Shown here one piece after another: positions 7,857 through 17,574 of a stretch of DNA of 64,000 nt (position 1 is its first letter; each line of letters begins with the position of its first letter). Made by a program: the position numbers and the translations under genes. The DNA comes from Caldilinea sp. CFX5 (GTDB taxonomy: Bacteria > Chloroflexota > Anaerolineae > Caldilineales > Caldilineaceae). The DNA lies in assembly GCA_021405325.1 (NCBI GenBank), contig QWII01000062.1, positions 1 through 64,000 on the forward strand, written 5' to 3'. The notes below the pieces were generated by a model. It was not told the DNA's origin, made no database searches, and saw only the letters and a program-made list of their open reading frames with translations.

Positions 7857-8759
7857 CTATGTCAGCATCTCAAAAAGTTTTTTTGCTTCAGTGCGCATGG
7901 CGCTGCGCAGCGCTTCCGGCTCCAACACTTCGGCGGCTGTCCCCCAGCCGAAGAGCCACGATTGGATCTCTGGCAGGGTATGCACCTGATAGATCAGACA
8001 GTCGCCTTCCTGGCGTACAAAGGCGTAATGTTGGCGCTCTTGCACCCAGCGGAGCATGTCCGGCGCAAAGCGCACTTTCACTGTGATCACTTCCGCCGGT
8101 GGCGTGGTGATCGTTTTTGGGATAAAGCGTTCGTTGAGGAGCTGATATTGTTCAATGCGGTTGAGCCGGAAGGAGCGGCGAGCTTGTCGCAACCGGCAAT
8201 AGCCATTGACATACCAGGCGCCGTCGGCATAGGTGAGTTCGGCCGGTTCAATCACCCGCGTGGTGGTTTCATCGTGTTGCAAACTGTGATAAGTCATTTG
8301 CACAGCCCGCCGTTCATTGATCGCCCGCTGTAAATCGGCCAGGGTGCGATCATCCAGATTGAACGACTTTTGGAGTACAAAAAAATGTAAGATGTCGGTT
8401 AACCGTTGCACCTCATCCAGGGTTTGCGCCGGCAGCACATGAGCCAGCTTGGTGAGCGCACCTTCGGTGCTTTGCGGTAGTTTGCCAGTGGCCTGAGCGG
8501 CCAGCCACTTGGCGCCCAGAAAGAGCGCCGCCGCTTCATCGGGCGTAAAGAGCAGCGGCGGCAGAAAGTAACCGTCCATCAGCGAATAGCCTTCACCCGG
8601 CTGCGCCACTACCGGCACCCCCATCTCGCTCAGGGCCGCGACATCACGGTAGACCGTGCGTTTGCTGATCTCAAAGCGGTCGGCTAAATCTTCCGCGCGC
8701 ACCAACTTGCGCCGCTGCAACACCAACAGTATAGCCAAGAGCCGATCCATGCGATTCAT
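7857..8759 (-). CDS. YafY-type HTH/WYL transcriptional regulator
   Basis: A 300-residue protein. Residues 1-55 are a DeoR-like winged helix (RAEDLADRFEISKRTVYRDVAAL). After a central linker the WYL domain (about 165-240) contains ADGAWYVNGYCRLRQARRSFRLNRI, a WYV variant of the WYL triad, and a C-terminal WCX-like extension. WYL proteins sense nucleic-acid-like ligands or act as general repressors, and many control DNA-damage or defence genes. It is last in a minus-strand run after the GH100-like gene (39-bp gap), so it may regulate that run. Confidence 0.87.
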   Translation of the reverse strand: MNRMDRLLAILLVLQRRKLVRAEDLADRFEISKRTVYRDVAALSEMGVPVVAQPGEGYSLMDGYFLPPLLFTPDEAAALFLGAKWLAAQATGKLPQSTEGALTKLAHVLPAQTLDEVQRLTDILHFFVLQKSFNLDDRTLADLQRAINERRAVQMTYHSLQHDETTTRVIEPAELTYADGAWYVNGYCRLRQARRSFRLNRIEQYQLLNERFIPKTITTPPAEVITVKVRFAPDMLRWVQERQHYAFVRQEGDCLIYQVHTLPEIQSWLFGWGTAAEVLEPEALRSAMRTEAKKLFEMLT

Positions 8760-8798
8760 AGCGTGAAGCCCTAATCTTCTGCAACGGACAAGTCGCCA

Positions 8799-10133
8799 TT
8801 AGGTGGGACCGCCGCCGGCGTGGACATAGAACTCATTGTTTTCCGTGGCGCGGGCTGCCGCCGGTTTCGCTTGCAAGAGATCAGCAAAGAGGGGTAGCGC
8901 GCCTGTCTCCACCGCATGGTGGGCATACAGATACATGGCCGCCGACCACGCCTGTTTGGCAAAGCCCATAGGATGGCCGCTGCTGCCATGCAGCCATTCA
9001 TTAAATTCCCACTCCTCATTGACCCCTTGTCGATTGGTCTCGGCCAGTGCAATGAGCAGCCGTTCGGCTTCACGCTGCCAGCCGTGGCGCACCAACGCCG
9101 CCACATGGAAGCCGCCAATCATCGGCCAAATGCCGCCGTTGTGATACTGATGGGGCAAGTTCAGGTTGCGGCTACGGTAATAGTCGCGCCAGTTGGACTC
9201 ACCAGGATAGATCGGCGGATAGATCGCCTTGGTCGGGTACGGTTCGGCCATCCCGACTTGCCGCAAATAACGCATAATGTGTTCGGTGCGGTGAAAATCG
9301 GCCACGCCGGTCAATACGGCGAGCAGATTGCCCAGGCTGTCACACCAATCGCCATATTCACGGAAGGCGACCCAGGGCAGATAAAAAGGACGACTGGAGA
9401 TGGCGCCGATGTTGTGATAGAGCATGTACCATTCCAGCCGTATGGCTTGGAGCTTTGCTAAATGGTCGGCAAAATGCTCGGCCACCCAACAGCGGTCGAT
9501 CCACATGAGCAGGTTGATCCGTTCATGTACACCGGCGGCGTCAACCTCCGGTTGGTGTGTTTCGGTGGTCGGCGCCAACTGCCTGGCCATCTCTTCGTGG
9601 GCCAACAGCGCGCCGTAGTAGAGGACATTATCGTAGAGGACATTGTAACGCACCGCCAACAGATCCATCCAATCCCCGGCTTCGGGGATCTCGAGCAAGC
9701 CGCATTCGTTCATATCCTGATAATCGAGCCAGAGCAGGGCGCGATTGATTGTGGGCCAATGCGCTTGCAAAAAGGCCAGATCACCCGTCTGGCGGAAGTG
9801 GAGATAGTGGCCGAGGATAAACCAGAGATTGCCGTCGGCGGCGCCGGCATTTTCCGTGCTGATGTAGCCCGTGTCCGGGTTGACATTGAGCGGAATCAAG
9901 CCCAAGCGCGATTGGTGGGCGCCCAATGTTGCCAGGGCCGCACGCCCCGCCGCCAGCAACTGGGGGTCACCGGTCGCCGCCGCGCCGAGAAAAATAATAC
10001 CATTGTCACGCGCCCAGACTTGCGGATAACCAGCCGCCAATCCTGAGGCGCGAAAGCCGTCGGGGGTAACACAAGCATGGAGAATGGCTGTCGCCCGTTG
10101 ATGCGCTTCTTTGCGCAACGCTCTGTTTTGCAT
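8799..10133 (-). CDS. GH100-like / amylo-alpha-glucosidase-like glycoside hydrolase
   Basis: A 444-residue soluble (alpha/alpha)6-barrel-type protein without a signal peptide. Motifs typical of the neutral/alkaline invertase (GH100) and related glucosidase group are YPQVWARDNGI, STENAGAADGNLWFILGHY, WLDYQDMNECGLLEIPEAGDWMD and YHNGGIWPMIGGF. The acidic residues in GDWMD and ARDNG are candidate active-site carboxylates. It probably hydrolyses sucrose or a related glucoside in the cytosol; substrate is inferred. It lies 35 bp after the PRPP synthase-like gene and 39 bp before the WYL regulator, suggesting one operon. Confidence 0.75.
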   Translation of the reverse strand: MQNRALRKEAHQRATAILHACVTPDGFRASGLAAGYPQVWARDNGIIFLGAAATGDPQLLAAGRAALATLGAHQSRLGLIPLNVNPDTGYISTENAGAADGNLWFILGHYLHFRQTGDLAFLQAHWPTINRALLWLDYQDMNECGLLEIPEAGDWMDLLAVRYNVLYDNVLYYGALLAHEEMARQLAPTTETHQPEVDAAGVHERINLLMWIDRCWVAEHFADHLAKLQAIRLEWYMLYHNIGAISSRPFYLPWVAFREYGDWCDSLGNLLAVLTGVADFHRTEHIMRYLRQVGMAEPYPTKAIYPPIYPGESNWRDYYRSRNLNLPHQYHNGGIWPMIGGFHVAALVRHGWQREAERLLIALAETNRQGVNEEWEFNEWLHGSSGHPMGFAKQAWSAAMYLYAHHAVETGALPLFADLLQAKPAAARATENNEFYVHAGGGPT

Positions 10134-10168
10134 AGCTTACCTTCTATATGTACTCAAACCTTCCACCT

Positions 10169-11113
10169 TCATTCAAAAAGTACGCTGATGCTTTCGTGGC
10201 CGTGGATGCGGCGAATTGCTTCCGCCAGCAGAGGGGCGACGGAAATGACCTCGATCTTCGCGCAAAAGGGGACGGTTTGCGTCTCAATCGAGTCGGTGAT
10301 CAAGAGTTGGTGGATCGGGCTGTCCATAATGCGTTCCATGGAACCAGCCGAAAAAGCGCCGTGGGTGACGGCGGCGTAGACCTGCTTGGCGCCATGTTGC
10401 ACCAACTGTTTGGCCGCTTCGACCAGGGTGCCGCCGGAGATGGTAAAGTCATCGACAATGACAGCGGTTTTGTCCTGCACATCGCCAATAATACCCAGTA
10501 CTGACGCCCGTTCATCATGGCCGCGGCGCTCCTTGTTGCCAATCGCCAGGTCCGTGCCTAAATAGGCAGCGTACTTGGCAGCTTGTTTGGCAAAGCCAAT
10601 ATCCGGTGACACCACAACGAGATCGGGCAGTTGTTTGGCTTTGATCGTCTCGCAGAAGAGGCTGAGGGCGTAGAGATTATCGACCGGGATATGAAAGAAG
10701 CCTTGCACCTGGGGTGGTAACAAATCCAGCGTCACCACACGATCAGCGCCCGTCACCTCCATCGCATCGGCGCAGACGCGCGCCCGAATGGAGACGCGCG
10801 GTTCATCTTTTTTATCGCCTTTGACATAGCTGAAATAGGGCATGACCACCGTAACCGAGGCGGCGCTGGCCCGTCTCAGCGCGTCGATCCAGAAGAGCAG
10901 CTCCATAAAATTGTCGTTGGCGGGGAAGACAACCGACTGCACCAGATAGACATGGCGCCCGCGCACATTTTCGCCAACGCGTACAAAGGTGTTGCCGTCG
11001 GAAAAGCGCAATACATCCCGACGGGCCGGCGCTATGCTCAAGTGCTGACAGATATTTTGGGTTAATTTGATGCTGGCGCTACCACCCAGCACGAGAAGTT
11101 CCTGGTTGCTCAT
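10169..11113 (-). CDS. Ribose-phosphate pyrophosphokinase-like protein, divergent active site
   Basis: A 314-residue protein with the two-domain PRPP synthase fold (FSDGNTFVRVGENVRG, PYFSYVKGDKKDEPRVSIRA, VQGFFHIPVDNL, flexible-loop K194-x-R196). PRPP synthase makes phosphoribosyl pyrophosphate from ribose 5-phosphate and ATP. Two hallmark residues differ. The catalytic His of the VDLH motif is Leu132 (LDLLPPQ). The PRPP loop, usually DDMIDTGGT, reads DDFTISGGT, so its second Asp position is Ile225. It may be a regulatory or altered-specificity paralogue, as in mammalian PRPP-synthase-associated proteins. It is first in the run with the GH100-like and WYL genes. Confidence 0.85.
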   Translation of the reverse strand: MSNQELLVLGGSASIKLTQNICQHLSIAPARRDVLRFSDGNTFVRVGENVRGRHVYLVQSVVFPANDNFMELLFWIDALRRASAASVTVVMPYFSYVKGDKKDEPRVSIRARVCADAMEVTGADRVVTLDLLPPQVQGFFHIPVDNLYALSLFCETIKAKQLPDLVVVSPDIGFAKQAAKYAAYLGTDLAIGNKERRGHDERASVLGIIGDVQDKTAVIVDDFTISGGTLVEAAKQLVQHGAKQVYAAVTHGAFSAGSMERIMDSPIHQLLITDSIETQTVPFCAKIEVISVAPLLAEAIRRIHGHESISVLFE

Positions 11114-11250
11114 AGGTTGGTGATTGGGCTATGCGGCATTTTTACACGTAGACACACACTACCTGTCATTGTAAGACAAAATCAGTTGCCGGACAAGCTA
11201 ACCAGTCAGTCATAAGATTTATTGCTACGTCGGGCCGCAATCGTTACTCC

Positions 11251-11338
11251 AATAGGACTTACGCAAGACGGATTCACCGCCAGAGACCTTTAGGGTCTGC
11301 GAGACCCTAAAGGTCTAGGCTCGTGCGTAAATCCTATT
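11251..11338. repeat. MITE-like nested inverted repeat
   Basis: The outer arms AATAGGACTTACGCA (11251-11265) and TGCGTAAATCCTATT (11324-11338) have one mismatch. The inner perfect arms are 11284-11298 and 11302-11316. Termini of the type TAGGACTTACGCA recall small non-autonomous elements; the parent is not in the window. Confidence 0.75.
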
Positions 11339-11681
11339 GTAAACTCTACAGAGTACGCCACACATTAAATCAAAGAAGCCTTCTCCTGTTGTAACACACC
11401 TATTGCGATTAGTAAGTATCCATTGACCAGGATCAGACTATTGGTGACTAGCATACGGTGCTTTTAAGTGGATAACTGTTGAGTTGGGCAGCGACTGACC
11501 ATTCGCCCAGTTAGGGAACAGGCCACAAGAAGCGTGTATTATTTATTTGAAATCTGTATGATTGTGTCATCTGCCAGTCATCAACGATGACGCAGAAACC
11601 GCTTCGTTTGTCGTGACGATTCTTTTCTTACATTACACACCGCACAACGCAATAACACTACTTTTGCAAGGGAGAATCTTT
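11339..11681. other. Non-coding leader of the multicopper oxidase gene
   Basis: No supported gene. An upstream in-frame extension of the oxidase (from 11562) lacks a ribosome-binding site and would bury the Tat signal. No clear promoter was recognised. Confidence 0.5.
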
Positions 11682-13805
11682 ATGTTATCACGGCGATCCT
11701 TTCTCAAAGTTGGCGCGGCAGCCGGCGCTGGTCTGTCGCTCTCTTGGTTTGGGCCTACGCTACGGATGACCGGACGGGGCATGGCGCCCGTCGTTCTAGC
11801 GCAAATTCCGGGCGGCACCCTTGATCCGGCAGCGATCCCCAAATATACGACGCCGCTGCTCATCCCCCCGGCCATGCCGCGGGCGGGCAAGATCAAAACC
11901 AAGGATGCTAAACAGGTTGACTATTATGAGATTGCCCTGCGTCAGTTTCAACAGCAGATTCTGCCGGCGGGCCTGCCGGCGACCACGGTCTGGGGCTATG
12001 GTCCCAAGGGGCAGCCGACGCTCTTTCATGCGCCGTCACTGACCATTGAGGCCGACCAAAATAGAGCTGTGCGTATCAAGTGGGTGAATGAGTTAATGGA
12101 TGCGACCGGTAACTACCTGCCGCACCTGCTGCCGGTCGATCCGACGCTGCATTGGGCCAACCCGCCGGGTGGCGTCGCCGGTCGGGATATGCGCCCAACC
12201 TTTACGACAACCCCTGGCCGTTACACGGGGCCTGTCCCGATGGTTTCCCATGTGCATGGCGCCGTTGATGTCGGCGATGAGAGTGACGGCTATGCCGAAG
12301 CGTGGTACTTGCCGGCAGCAACCAATATCCCCAGTGGTTACGCCCGTGTGGGCACCTGGTACGATTACTTTAAGAATAAAGCGGTGGGCAATCGTTATCT
12401 TGCCCCGGGTACGACCGCCTGGGAAGCAGGCACGGCTGTCTTCCAATACCCGAACAGCCAGCGCGCCTCAACGGTCTGGTATCATGACCACACCCTGGGT
12501 ATGACCCGCCTCAATGTCTATGCCGGTCCAGCCGGCTTCTATATTATTCGTGGCGGCCTTAGTGACTGGGTGCTTGACACACGCACGGGAAAGCAGGCCG
12601 ATCTGCCGGGGCCGGCGCCGGCGTTGGGCGATAAAGCCAAAGTACAGTATTATGAGATCCCGTTTGCGATCCAGGACCGAGCGTTCAATACCAATGGCTC
12701 GCTCTTCTATCCGGACACGCGCGCCTTCTTTGATGGCATTACCGGCCCTTATATTCCCGATAGCGACATCTCCCCAATCTGGAATCCTGAGTTCTTTGGC
12801 AACTGCATCATGGTCAACGGTAACACCTGGCCTTATCTCAATGTAGAGCAGCGGCGCTATCGCTTCCGTTTCCTCAATGGTTGTGATTCCCGCTTCTTGA
12901 TCTTAAAATTTGACCAACCAGGCGTCACCTTCTGGCAAATCGGCAATGAAGGGGGCTTCCTGGCGGCGCCTGTCCAACTGTCGAGTCTGTTGCTTGGCCC
13001 GGCTGAGCGCGCCGATGTGATTGTTGATTTTAGCAATGTGGGCGTCGGCGCCACGGTTACGTTGCTCAATGTTGGACCGGATGCCCCCTTCCGTGGTCTC
13101 CCGATTCCGCCAGGCCAGCAAGCCGATCCGGCGACGACCGGGCAGGTGATGCAGTTCCGGGTAGGCGCGCGCATGGACACCGATAAGAGCACCCCGCCAC
13201 AGTTTTTGAAGTTGCCGCCGATCTCAGCTTTGGCCGGCGGCACTACACGTTCGCTGGCGCTGCTGGAAGAGATGTCGATGGTCTACCCCGATGCGCCGGC
13301 AGCGACCTTATTAGGCACCTTTGATCCGACCACCGCAACGGCCACACCGCATATGTGGATGGACCCGATTACGGAGAATCCCAGCCCAGGCACTGTTGAG
13401 CTTTGGGAGTTCTACAACTTAACGGCGGATGCCCACCCCATGCACGTTCATGAGGTTGTCTTCCAAGTTGTTGAACGCCAGTTCCTTGATCCGGCAACGG
13501 GGCTGCCGGCGGGCACACCCTTCGTACCGGAACCCTGGGAGAGTGGGTTTAAGGATACGGTGATCGCCTATCCGGGCCAGGTCACACGGATACGCGCCCA
13601 GTTCAACACCCCCGGTCAATTTGTGTGGCATTGTCACATTGTCGAACATGAAGACAATGAGATGATGCGGCCCTATGCGATTGGTCCGCAGCCGAACCCA
13701 ATGCTGATCGTGCCGGCCACAACACCGGAGGTGAACGAGGAAATCTTTGAACCGGAGAGTACACAAACCAACAACGTGTACATGCCGTTGGTGACGAATC
13801 AGTAG
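11682..13805 (+). CDS. Tat-exported multicopper oxidase (CotA/bilirubin-oxidase-like)
   Basis: A 707-residue secreted oxidase. The start at MLSRRSFLKVG gives a twin-arginine signal (SRRSFLK) and is preceded by AAGGGAGAA. All four copper motifs are present: HVHG (about residue 190), WYHDH (about 267), HPMHVH (about 585) and HCHIVEHEDNEMM (about 650), the last giving the type-1 Cu axial Met. Such enzymes oxidise phenols, bilirubin or metal ions while reducing O2 to water, outside the membrane. It is larger than CotA (about 510), mostly through insertions between the first two cupredoxin domains. It is monocistronic and convergent with rarA. Substrate unknown. Confidence 0.92.
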   Translation: MLSRRSFLKVGAAAGAGLSLSWFGPTLRMTGRGMAPVVLAQIPGGTLDPAAIPKYTTPLLIPPAMPRAGKIKTKDAKQVDYYEIALRQFQQQILPAGLPATTVWGYGPKGQPTLFHAPSLTIEADQNRAVRIKWVNELMDATGNYLPHLLPVDPTLHWANPPGGVAGRDMRPTFTTTPGRYTGPVPMVSHVHGAVDVGDESDGYAEAWYLPAATNIPSGYARVGTWYDYFKNKAVGNRYLAPGTTAWEAGTAVFQYPNSQRASTVWYHDHTLGMTRLNVYAGPAGFYIIRGGLSDWVLDTRTGKQADLPGPAPALGDKAKVQYYEIPFAIQDRAFNTNGSLFYPDTRAFFDGITGPYIPDSDISPIWNPEFFGNCIMVNGNTWPYLNVEQRRYRFRFLNGCDSRFLILKFDQPGVTFWQIGNEGGFLAAPVQLSSLLLGPAERADVIVDFSNVGVGATVTLLNVGPDAPFRGLPIPPGQQADPATTGQVMQFRVGARMDTDKSTPPQFLKLPPISALAGGTTRSLALLEEMSMVYPDAPAATLLGTFDPTTATATPHMWMDPITENPSPGTVELWEFYNLTADAHPMHVHEVVFQVVERQFLDPATGLPAGTPFVPEPWESGFKDTVIAYPGQVTRIRAQFNTPGQFVWHCHIVEHEDNEMMRPYAIGPQPNPMLIVPATTPEVNEEIFEPESTQTNNVYMPLVTNQ

Positions 13806-13816
13806 CGGCGATTGAC

Positions 13817-16117
13817 TCACCGTGACCGTGGCGAAGCGTGGAGATAAACCATGCGCCCAGTCCAGGTCACGGTTTGGTTGAGCAATTGGCGTTCCAAGAG
13901 CTTGTGGACAAGGGCAATTTCCGCCGGTTGCAAGGTGGTTGCCAAGCGTTGACCATAGCTGAGGCGGTCCCCGGTTGCCGGTGCGAACCAGCGTTGTAAA
14001 ACAGCAGCGCTGATCTGCATCTGGCTGGGGTCCGCCTCGGTTTGGTGTTCGACCGTCAAACCGGCTTGTTCAGCCCAGGTGACTAAATCGGCCGCATCCC
14101 AGTTAACCATGGCATCAGTTGCATCAGTGTAAATGGCTTCTTCGGCCTGCATGAGCCGGGCCGTTACGTCAGCCCCTAACTCGCTCAGATCGACCAATTG
14201 ATAGATTCGTTGCGTGTGTCGCGGAATGCGCTCGGCCAGACTCAAGTAGCCCTGTGGCGCCAACAGTGAGGCCAGGAGCTTGAAAAGCGCCGGCTTATCC
14301 GCTTGATCAAAGAGGGCGTTGTAACCAACCACGGCATCAAAATGCGGCAGTGCAACCCCAGCCGCTGGTCGGTTCAGCCCAGCCGCCACCTGTTCGCGCA
14401 GGAGCAACAACTCTGGCAACTCAGGGATCTCCCCTTGCAAAACGAGTGGGCGTTCAACCGCGGTGAGCCGTTCCGCTAACTGGCGCAATGCGTCGGCATC
14501 GCGGCTGGTGCGGGCCAGGGCATAGACACCCCCTTCCGGCACCCGCCGCAGCGCTTCCCAGGTGAGCAAACCGGTTCCCGCTTTGAGATCCAGCACAAGA
14601 CTGTGACGGGCGAGATGGGTGGCGTCCAGCAGCCGGTCGCGCACGTGGGCCAGCCGTTCACCCGTGTTGGAGATGGTGCGCTGGAGCCACCGTTCGCGCG
14701 CCGGGTCGTCGGGCGAAAAAGTGAGTACGTCGATGGGGGTCTGGCCGCCGCTTTCTAGTTCCAACATGGCGGCCAGTTGCGCTTCGCGGCGCTGAGCTAC
14801 TGTGACGCGGATCTGCGCTTCGTACCCTTGATCCGAGGGTTGATAGAAAACTTTGCCCTGCAACGAAGTGGGCAAATATTGCTGGGCCACCCAGTGGTCG
14901 CGGTAGGCGTGGGGGTAGAGATAGCCTTCGCCATGACCAAAGCCCTCTTTGTCCCGATTGGCGTCTTTGAGATGATTGGGGACGCCGCTGTCGGCCTCTT
15001 TTTTCACCTGTTCAATGGCATCAAAAAAGGCAAAAGCCGTGTTCGATTTCTTGGCCGTCGCCAGGTAGAGCGCCGCTGTTGCCAGATGAAAGCGTCCTTC
15101 CGGCATTCCCACCTGTTCAAAGGCTTGCGCACAAGCGGTCACCACCTGGATCGCATTGGGGTCGGCCATGCCCACATCCTCGCCGGCAAAGATCAACATG
15201 CGCCGAAAGATAAAGCGCGGGCTTTCGCCGGCATAGTCCATTTTCGCCATCCAATACATGGCGGCGTCCGGGTCGCTACCGCGTAGACTCTTGATAAAGG
15301 CGCTGATGGTATCAAAGTGATAGTCCCCCTCTTTGTCATAGAGGACGGCGCGGCGTTGGATCGATTCTTCGGCAATGGCGAGATCAATGTGGATGGTGGA
15401 TGGTGGATGGTGGTTGGTCGATGGTACAGTTGATGTTTCGCTGCTGGTTTCGACGGCGAGTTCAAGGGCATTGAGAACGGCGCGGGCGTCACCGTTGGCG
15501 ACTTCGACAAGGTGTTCAAGGGCATCTTCGTCGATGGTCACGTCCAGATGACCGTAGCCCCGTTCCTGGTCGGTCAAGGCTTGGTGAATCACCCGGCGCA
15601 GATCTTCTTTGGTCAGCGGCACGAGTTGAAAGATGCGGCTGCGACTGACCAGCGCTTTGTTGACTTCAAAGTAGGGATTTTCGGTGGTGGCGCCAATGAG
15701 AATCACCGTGCCATTTTCCACCCAGGGTAAGAGGGCGTCTTGTTGCGCCTTGTTGAAGCGATGCACCTCATCGATAAAGAGGAGGGTGCGCTGGCGGTAG
15801 AGTTTGGCTTTTTCTTGCGCGTCGGCAATCGCTTCGCGAATCTCTTTGACGCCGGAGAGGACAGCGTTGATGGCAATAAAGTGGGCGCGGGTTGTGTTGG
15901 CGATCACGCGCGCCAGGGTGGTCTTGCCCGTGCCGGGCGGGCCATAGAAGATCAAGCTGCCCAGTTGATCGGCCTGGATGGCGCGGCGCAATAAGCGACC
16001 GGGGCCGATAATATGCTCCTGGCCGACATACTCATCCAAGGTGCGGGGACGCATCCGCGCCGCCAACGGTGCTTCTTTTGCCAAACGTTCAGCGTGAGCT
16101 TGATCAAACAGTGTCAT
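13817..16117 (-). CDS. rarA: RarA/MgsA replication-recombination ATPase fused to methyltransferase-like domain
   Basis: A 766-residue protein. Residues 1-450 are RarA: Walker A GPPGTGKT (K65), Walker B IDEVH (D116), sensor [12 protein letters not shown], and the C-terminal [10 protein letters not shown] and [13 protein letters not shown] tetramerisation region. RarA acts on stalled forks together with SSB. Residues about 500-766 form a separate domain with a class I SAM-binding-like motif ([17 protein letters not shown]). Comparable RarA fusions to an uncharacterised domain are known, notably in cyanobacteria. Residues about 232-250 ([18 protein letters not shown]) are encoded by a GGATGGT tandem repeat and look like an inserted linker. 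Confidence 0.9.
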   Translation of the reverse strand: MTLFDQAHAERLAKEAPLAARMRPRTLDEYVGQEHIIGPGRLLRRAIQADQLGSLIFYGPPGTGKTTLARVIANTTRAHFIAINAVLSGVKEIREAIADAQEKAKLYRQRTLLFIDEVHRFNKAQQDALLPWVENGTVILIGATTENPYFEVNKALVSRSRIFQLVPLTKEDLRRVIHQALTDQERGYGHLDVTIDEDALEHLVEVANGDARAVLNALELAVETSSETSTVPSTNHHPPSTIHIDLAIAEESIQRRAVLYDKEGDYHFDTISAFIKSLRGSDPDAAMYWMAKMDYAGESPRFIFRRMLIFAGEDVGMADPNAIQVVTACAQAFEQVGMPEGRFHLATAALYLATAKKSNTAFAFFDAIEQVKKEADSGVPNHLKDANRDKEGFGHGEGYLYPHAYRDHWVAQQYLPTSLQGKVFYQPSDQGYEAQIRVTVAQRREAQLAAMLELESGGQTPIDVLTFSPDDPARERWLQRTISNTGERLAHVRDRLLDATHLARHSLVLDLKAGTGLLTWEALRRVPEGGVYALARTSRDADALRQLAERLTAVERPLVLQGEIPELPELLLLREQVAAGLNRPAAGVALPHFDAVVGYNALFDQADKPALFKLLASLLAPQGYLSLAERIPRHTQRIYQLVDLSELGADVTARLMQAEEAIYTDATDAMVNWDAADLVTWAEQAGLTVEHQTEADPSQMQISAAVLQRWFAPATGDRLSYGQRLATTLQPAEIALVHKLLERQLLNQTVTWTGRMVYLHASPRSR

Positions 16118-16265
16118 AAGGTATATTTCAATTTACTTACTAAATCACTTATCCAATGCGCTAATTTGCCAGATTCGCGCTACACCCGTTATATTACGAC
16201 AAATAGGCAGCCTTTGCCAAAGTTGCGGAACACGCCATGCCCTACATCCTACCTACAATCCAACG

Positions 16266-16340
16266 AGGTTCTGTTGACATTTACAACGCCCGCACCTGAC
16301 AGGTGTAGCAGAAGGGCGAGACGAAATGTCAACAGAACCT
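16266..16340. repeat. MITE-like element with AGGTTCTGTTGACATTT termini (copy 1)
   Basis: Perfect 17-bp terminal inverted repeats 16266-16282 and 16324-16340. The interior carries the small palindrome ACCTGACAGGT. The same termini bound the element at 52451-52543, whose interior is different. It lies between divergent rarA and the amidohydrolase gene. Confidence 0.85.
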
Positions 16341-16365
16341 TAGCCCGGCAAAAGGAGAGCTACTG

Positions 16366-17508
16366 ATGCAGTACGATTTGTTACTCAAAGGTGGTATGTT
16401 AATTGATCCGGCCCAGGCGCTTCATGCCTTGTATGATGTTGCCTTTGCCGGTGGAAAAGTTGCAGCGGTGGCGCCTGATCTGCCGGTCACTAGCGCGCGC
16501 CGGGTGATCGATTGTCGCGACCGGCTGGTGGCGCCGGGGATGATCGACCTGCATGTCCATGTCTTCTGGGGCGCCAGTCACCTGAGCATTGAACCTGATC
16601 CCCACTGTATTGCCAAAGGGGTGACGACCGCTGTTGATGCCGGTTCTGCCGGCGCCGACACCTTTCCCGGTTTTCGCAAGTATGTGATTGATGTGAGCGC
16701 CACGCGCCTTTTCGCCCAACTCAACATTTCGGCGCAAGGGATGCTAAACCCGGCAATCGGCGAACTGGATGACATTCGTTTTGCCAACGTCCCGCGGGCC
16801 ATTGCCATGATGGAAGCCAATCGCGATGTGATCCTGGGCGTCAAGGTGCGGCTGACCAGAGACGCCATTGTAGGCAAGGCAGCAGGGTTGCGACCACTCC
16901 ACCTGGCGCGTGAAGCCGCCGATGCGGTCGGTCTGCCGATCATGGTGCATCCGCAGGCGGCCTGGTGTGATTCGATTGATGACATTCTCGCCGTCATGCG
17001 CCAGGGCGATATTATGACTCATTGCTATCATGGCTCAACCCACGGTATTCTCGATGAGCAGGGCAAAGTGCGGGAGACGGTGCTAGCCGCGATGGAACAG
17101 GGGGTAGTCTTTGATGTCGGCCACGGCGCCGGCAGTTTCAGTTGGCAGGTGGCGGAACAGGCGTTGGCCCAAGGGGTGTTGCCGCAGACTATCTCCAGCG
17201 ATTTGCATATCTACAACCTGCATGGGCCGGTCTATGATCTTGCCACCACCGTCAGCAAATTTTTGTACTTGGGGTTGTCGCTGGATGAAGCCTTGCGGCG
17301 CGTCACGGCAACGCCGGCCCAAGTGATCCACATGGCGGATCAGATCGGTACGCTTAAAGTCGGGGCTTGGGGTGACGCCGTAGTCTTTGATTTGCAACGT
17401 GGCCACTTTGCATTACACGATTCGCGCGGTGAAGGGCGTATGGGAACGCAGCAATTGAAGCCGATCCTGGTCGTGCGCGCCGGTGCGGTCTATCAAACCA
17501 GCCATTGA
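16366..17508 (+). CDS. Amidohydrolase/deacetylase family metallohydrolase
   Basis: A 380-residue TIM-barrel metal-dependent hydrolase of the dihydroorotase/DHO-like group. Metal-site elements are DLHVH (residues about 62-66), the candidate carboxylated lysine in LGVKVRL, MVHPQ, THCYHGSTHG and the late Asp in SSDLH. The flanking beta-sandwich reads DLLLKGGMLIDP and VGAWGDAVVFDL. Members cleave amide bonds of small cyclic or acylated amino compounds in the cytosol. It has a good RBS (AAAAGGAGA) and is followed by an M20 peptidase, suggesting a short catabolic operon for amino-acid derivatives. Substrate unassigned. Confidence 0.85.
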   Translation: MQYDLLLKGGMLIDPAQALHALYDVAFAGGKVAAVAPDLPVTSARRVIDCRDRLVAPGMIDLHVHVFWGASHLSIEPDPHCIAKGVTTAVDAGSAGADTFPGFRKYVIDVSATRLFAQLNISAQGMLNPAIGELDDIRFANVPRAIAMMEANRDVILGVKVRLTRDAIVGKAAGLRPLHLAREAADAVGLPIMVHPQAAWCDSIDDILAVMRQGDIMTHCYHGSTHGILDEQGKVRETVLAAMEQGVVFDVGHGAGSFSWQVAEQALAQGVLPQTISSDLHIYNLHGPVYDLATTVSKFLYLGLSLDEALRRVTATPAQVIHMADQIGTLKVGAWGDAVVFDLQRGHFALHDSRGEGRMGTQQLKPILVVRAGAVYQTSH

Positions 17509-17528
17509 AGAAGAACCAAGGAGTTATC

Positions 17529-17570
17529 GTGAAAAACTTTGTCAATCATCGGCTAGAACGACGAGGGTGA
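17529..17570 (+). CDS. Possible 13-residue leader peptide upstream of M20 peptidase
   Basis: GTG at 17529 is preceded by AAGGAG (17517-17522) with good spacing. It opens a 13-codon frame (MKNFVNHRLERRG) whose TGA lies 4 nt before the ATG of the M20 gene. The M20 gene lacks an equally strong RBS of its own, so reinitiation or coupling is possible. The evidence is only the RBS and arrangement. Confidence 0.3.
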   Translation: MKNFVNHRLERRG

Positions 17571-17574
17571 CATT

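Noticed and set aside
16013..16366. 117-codon plus-strand frame before the amidohydrolase
   Set aside because: Overlaps the 5' end of rarA and the MITE-like element; no coding features.
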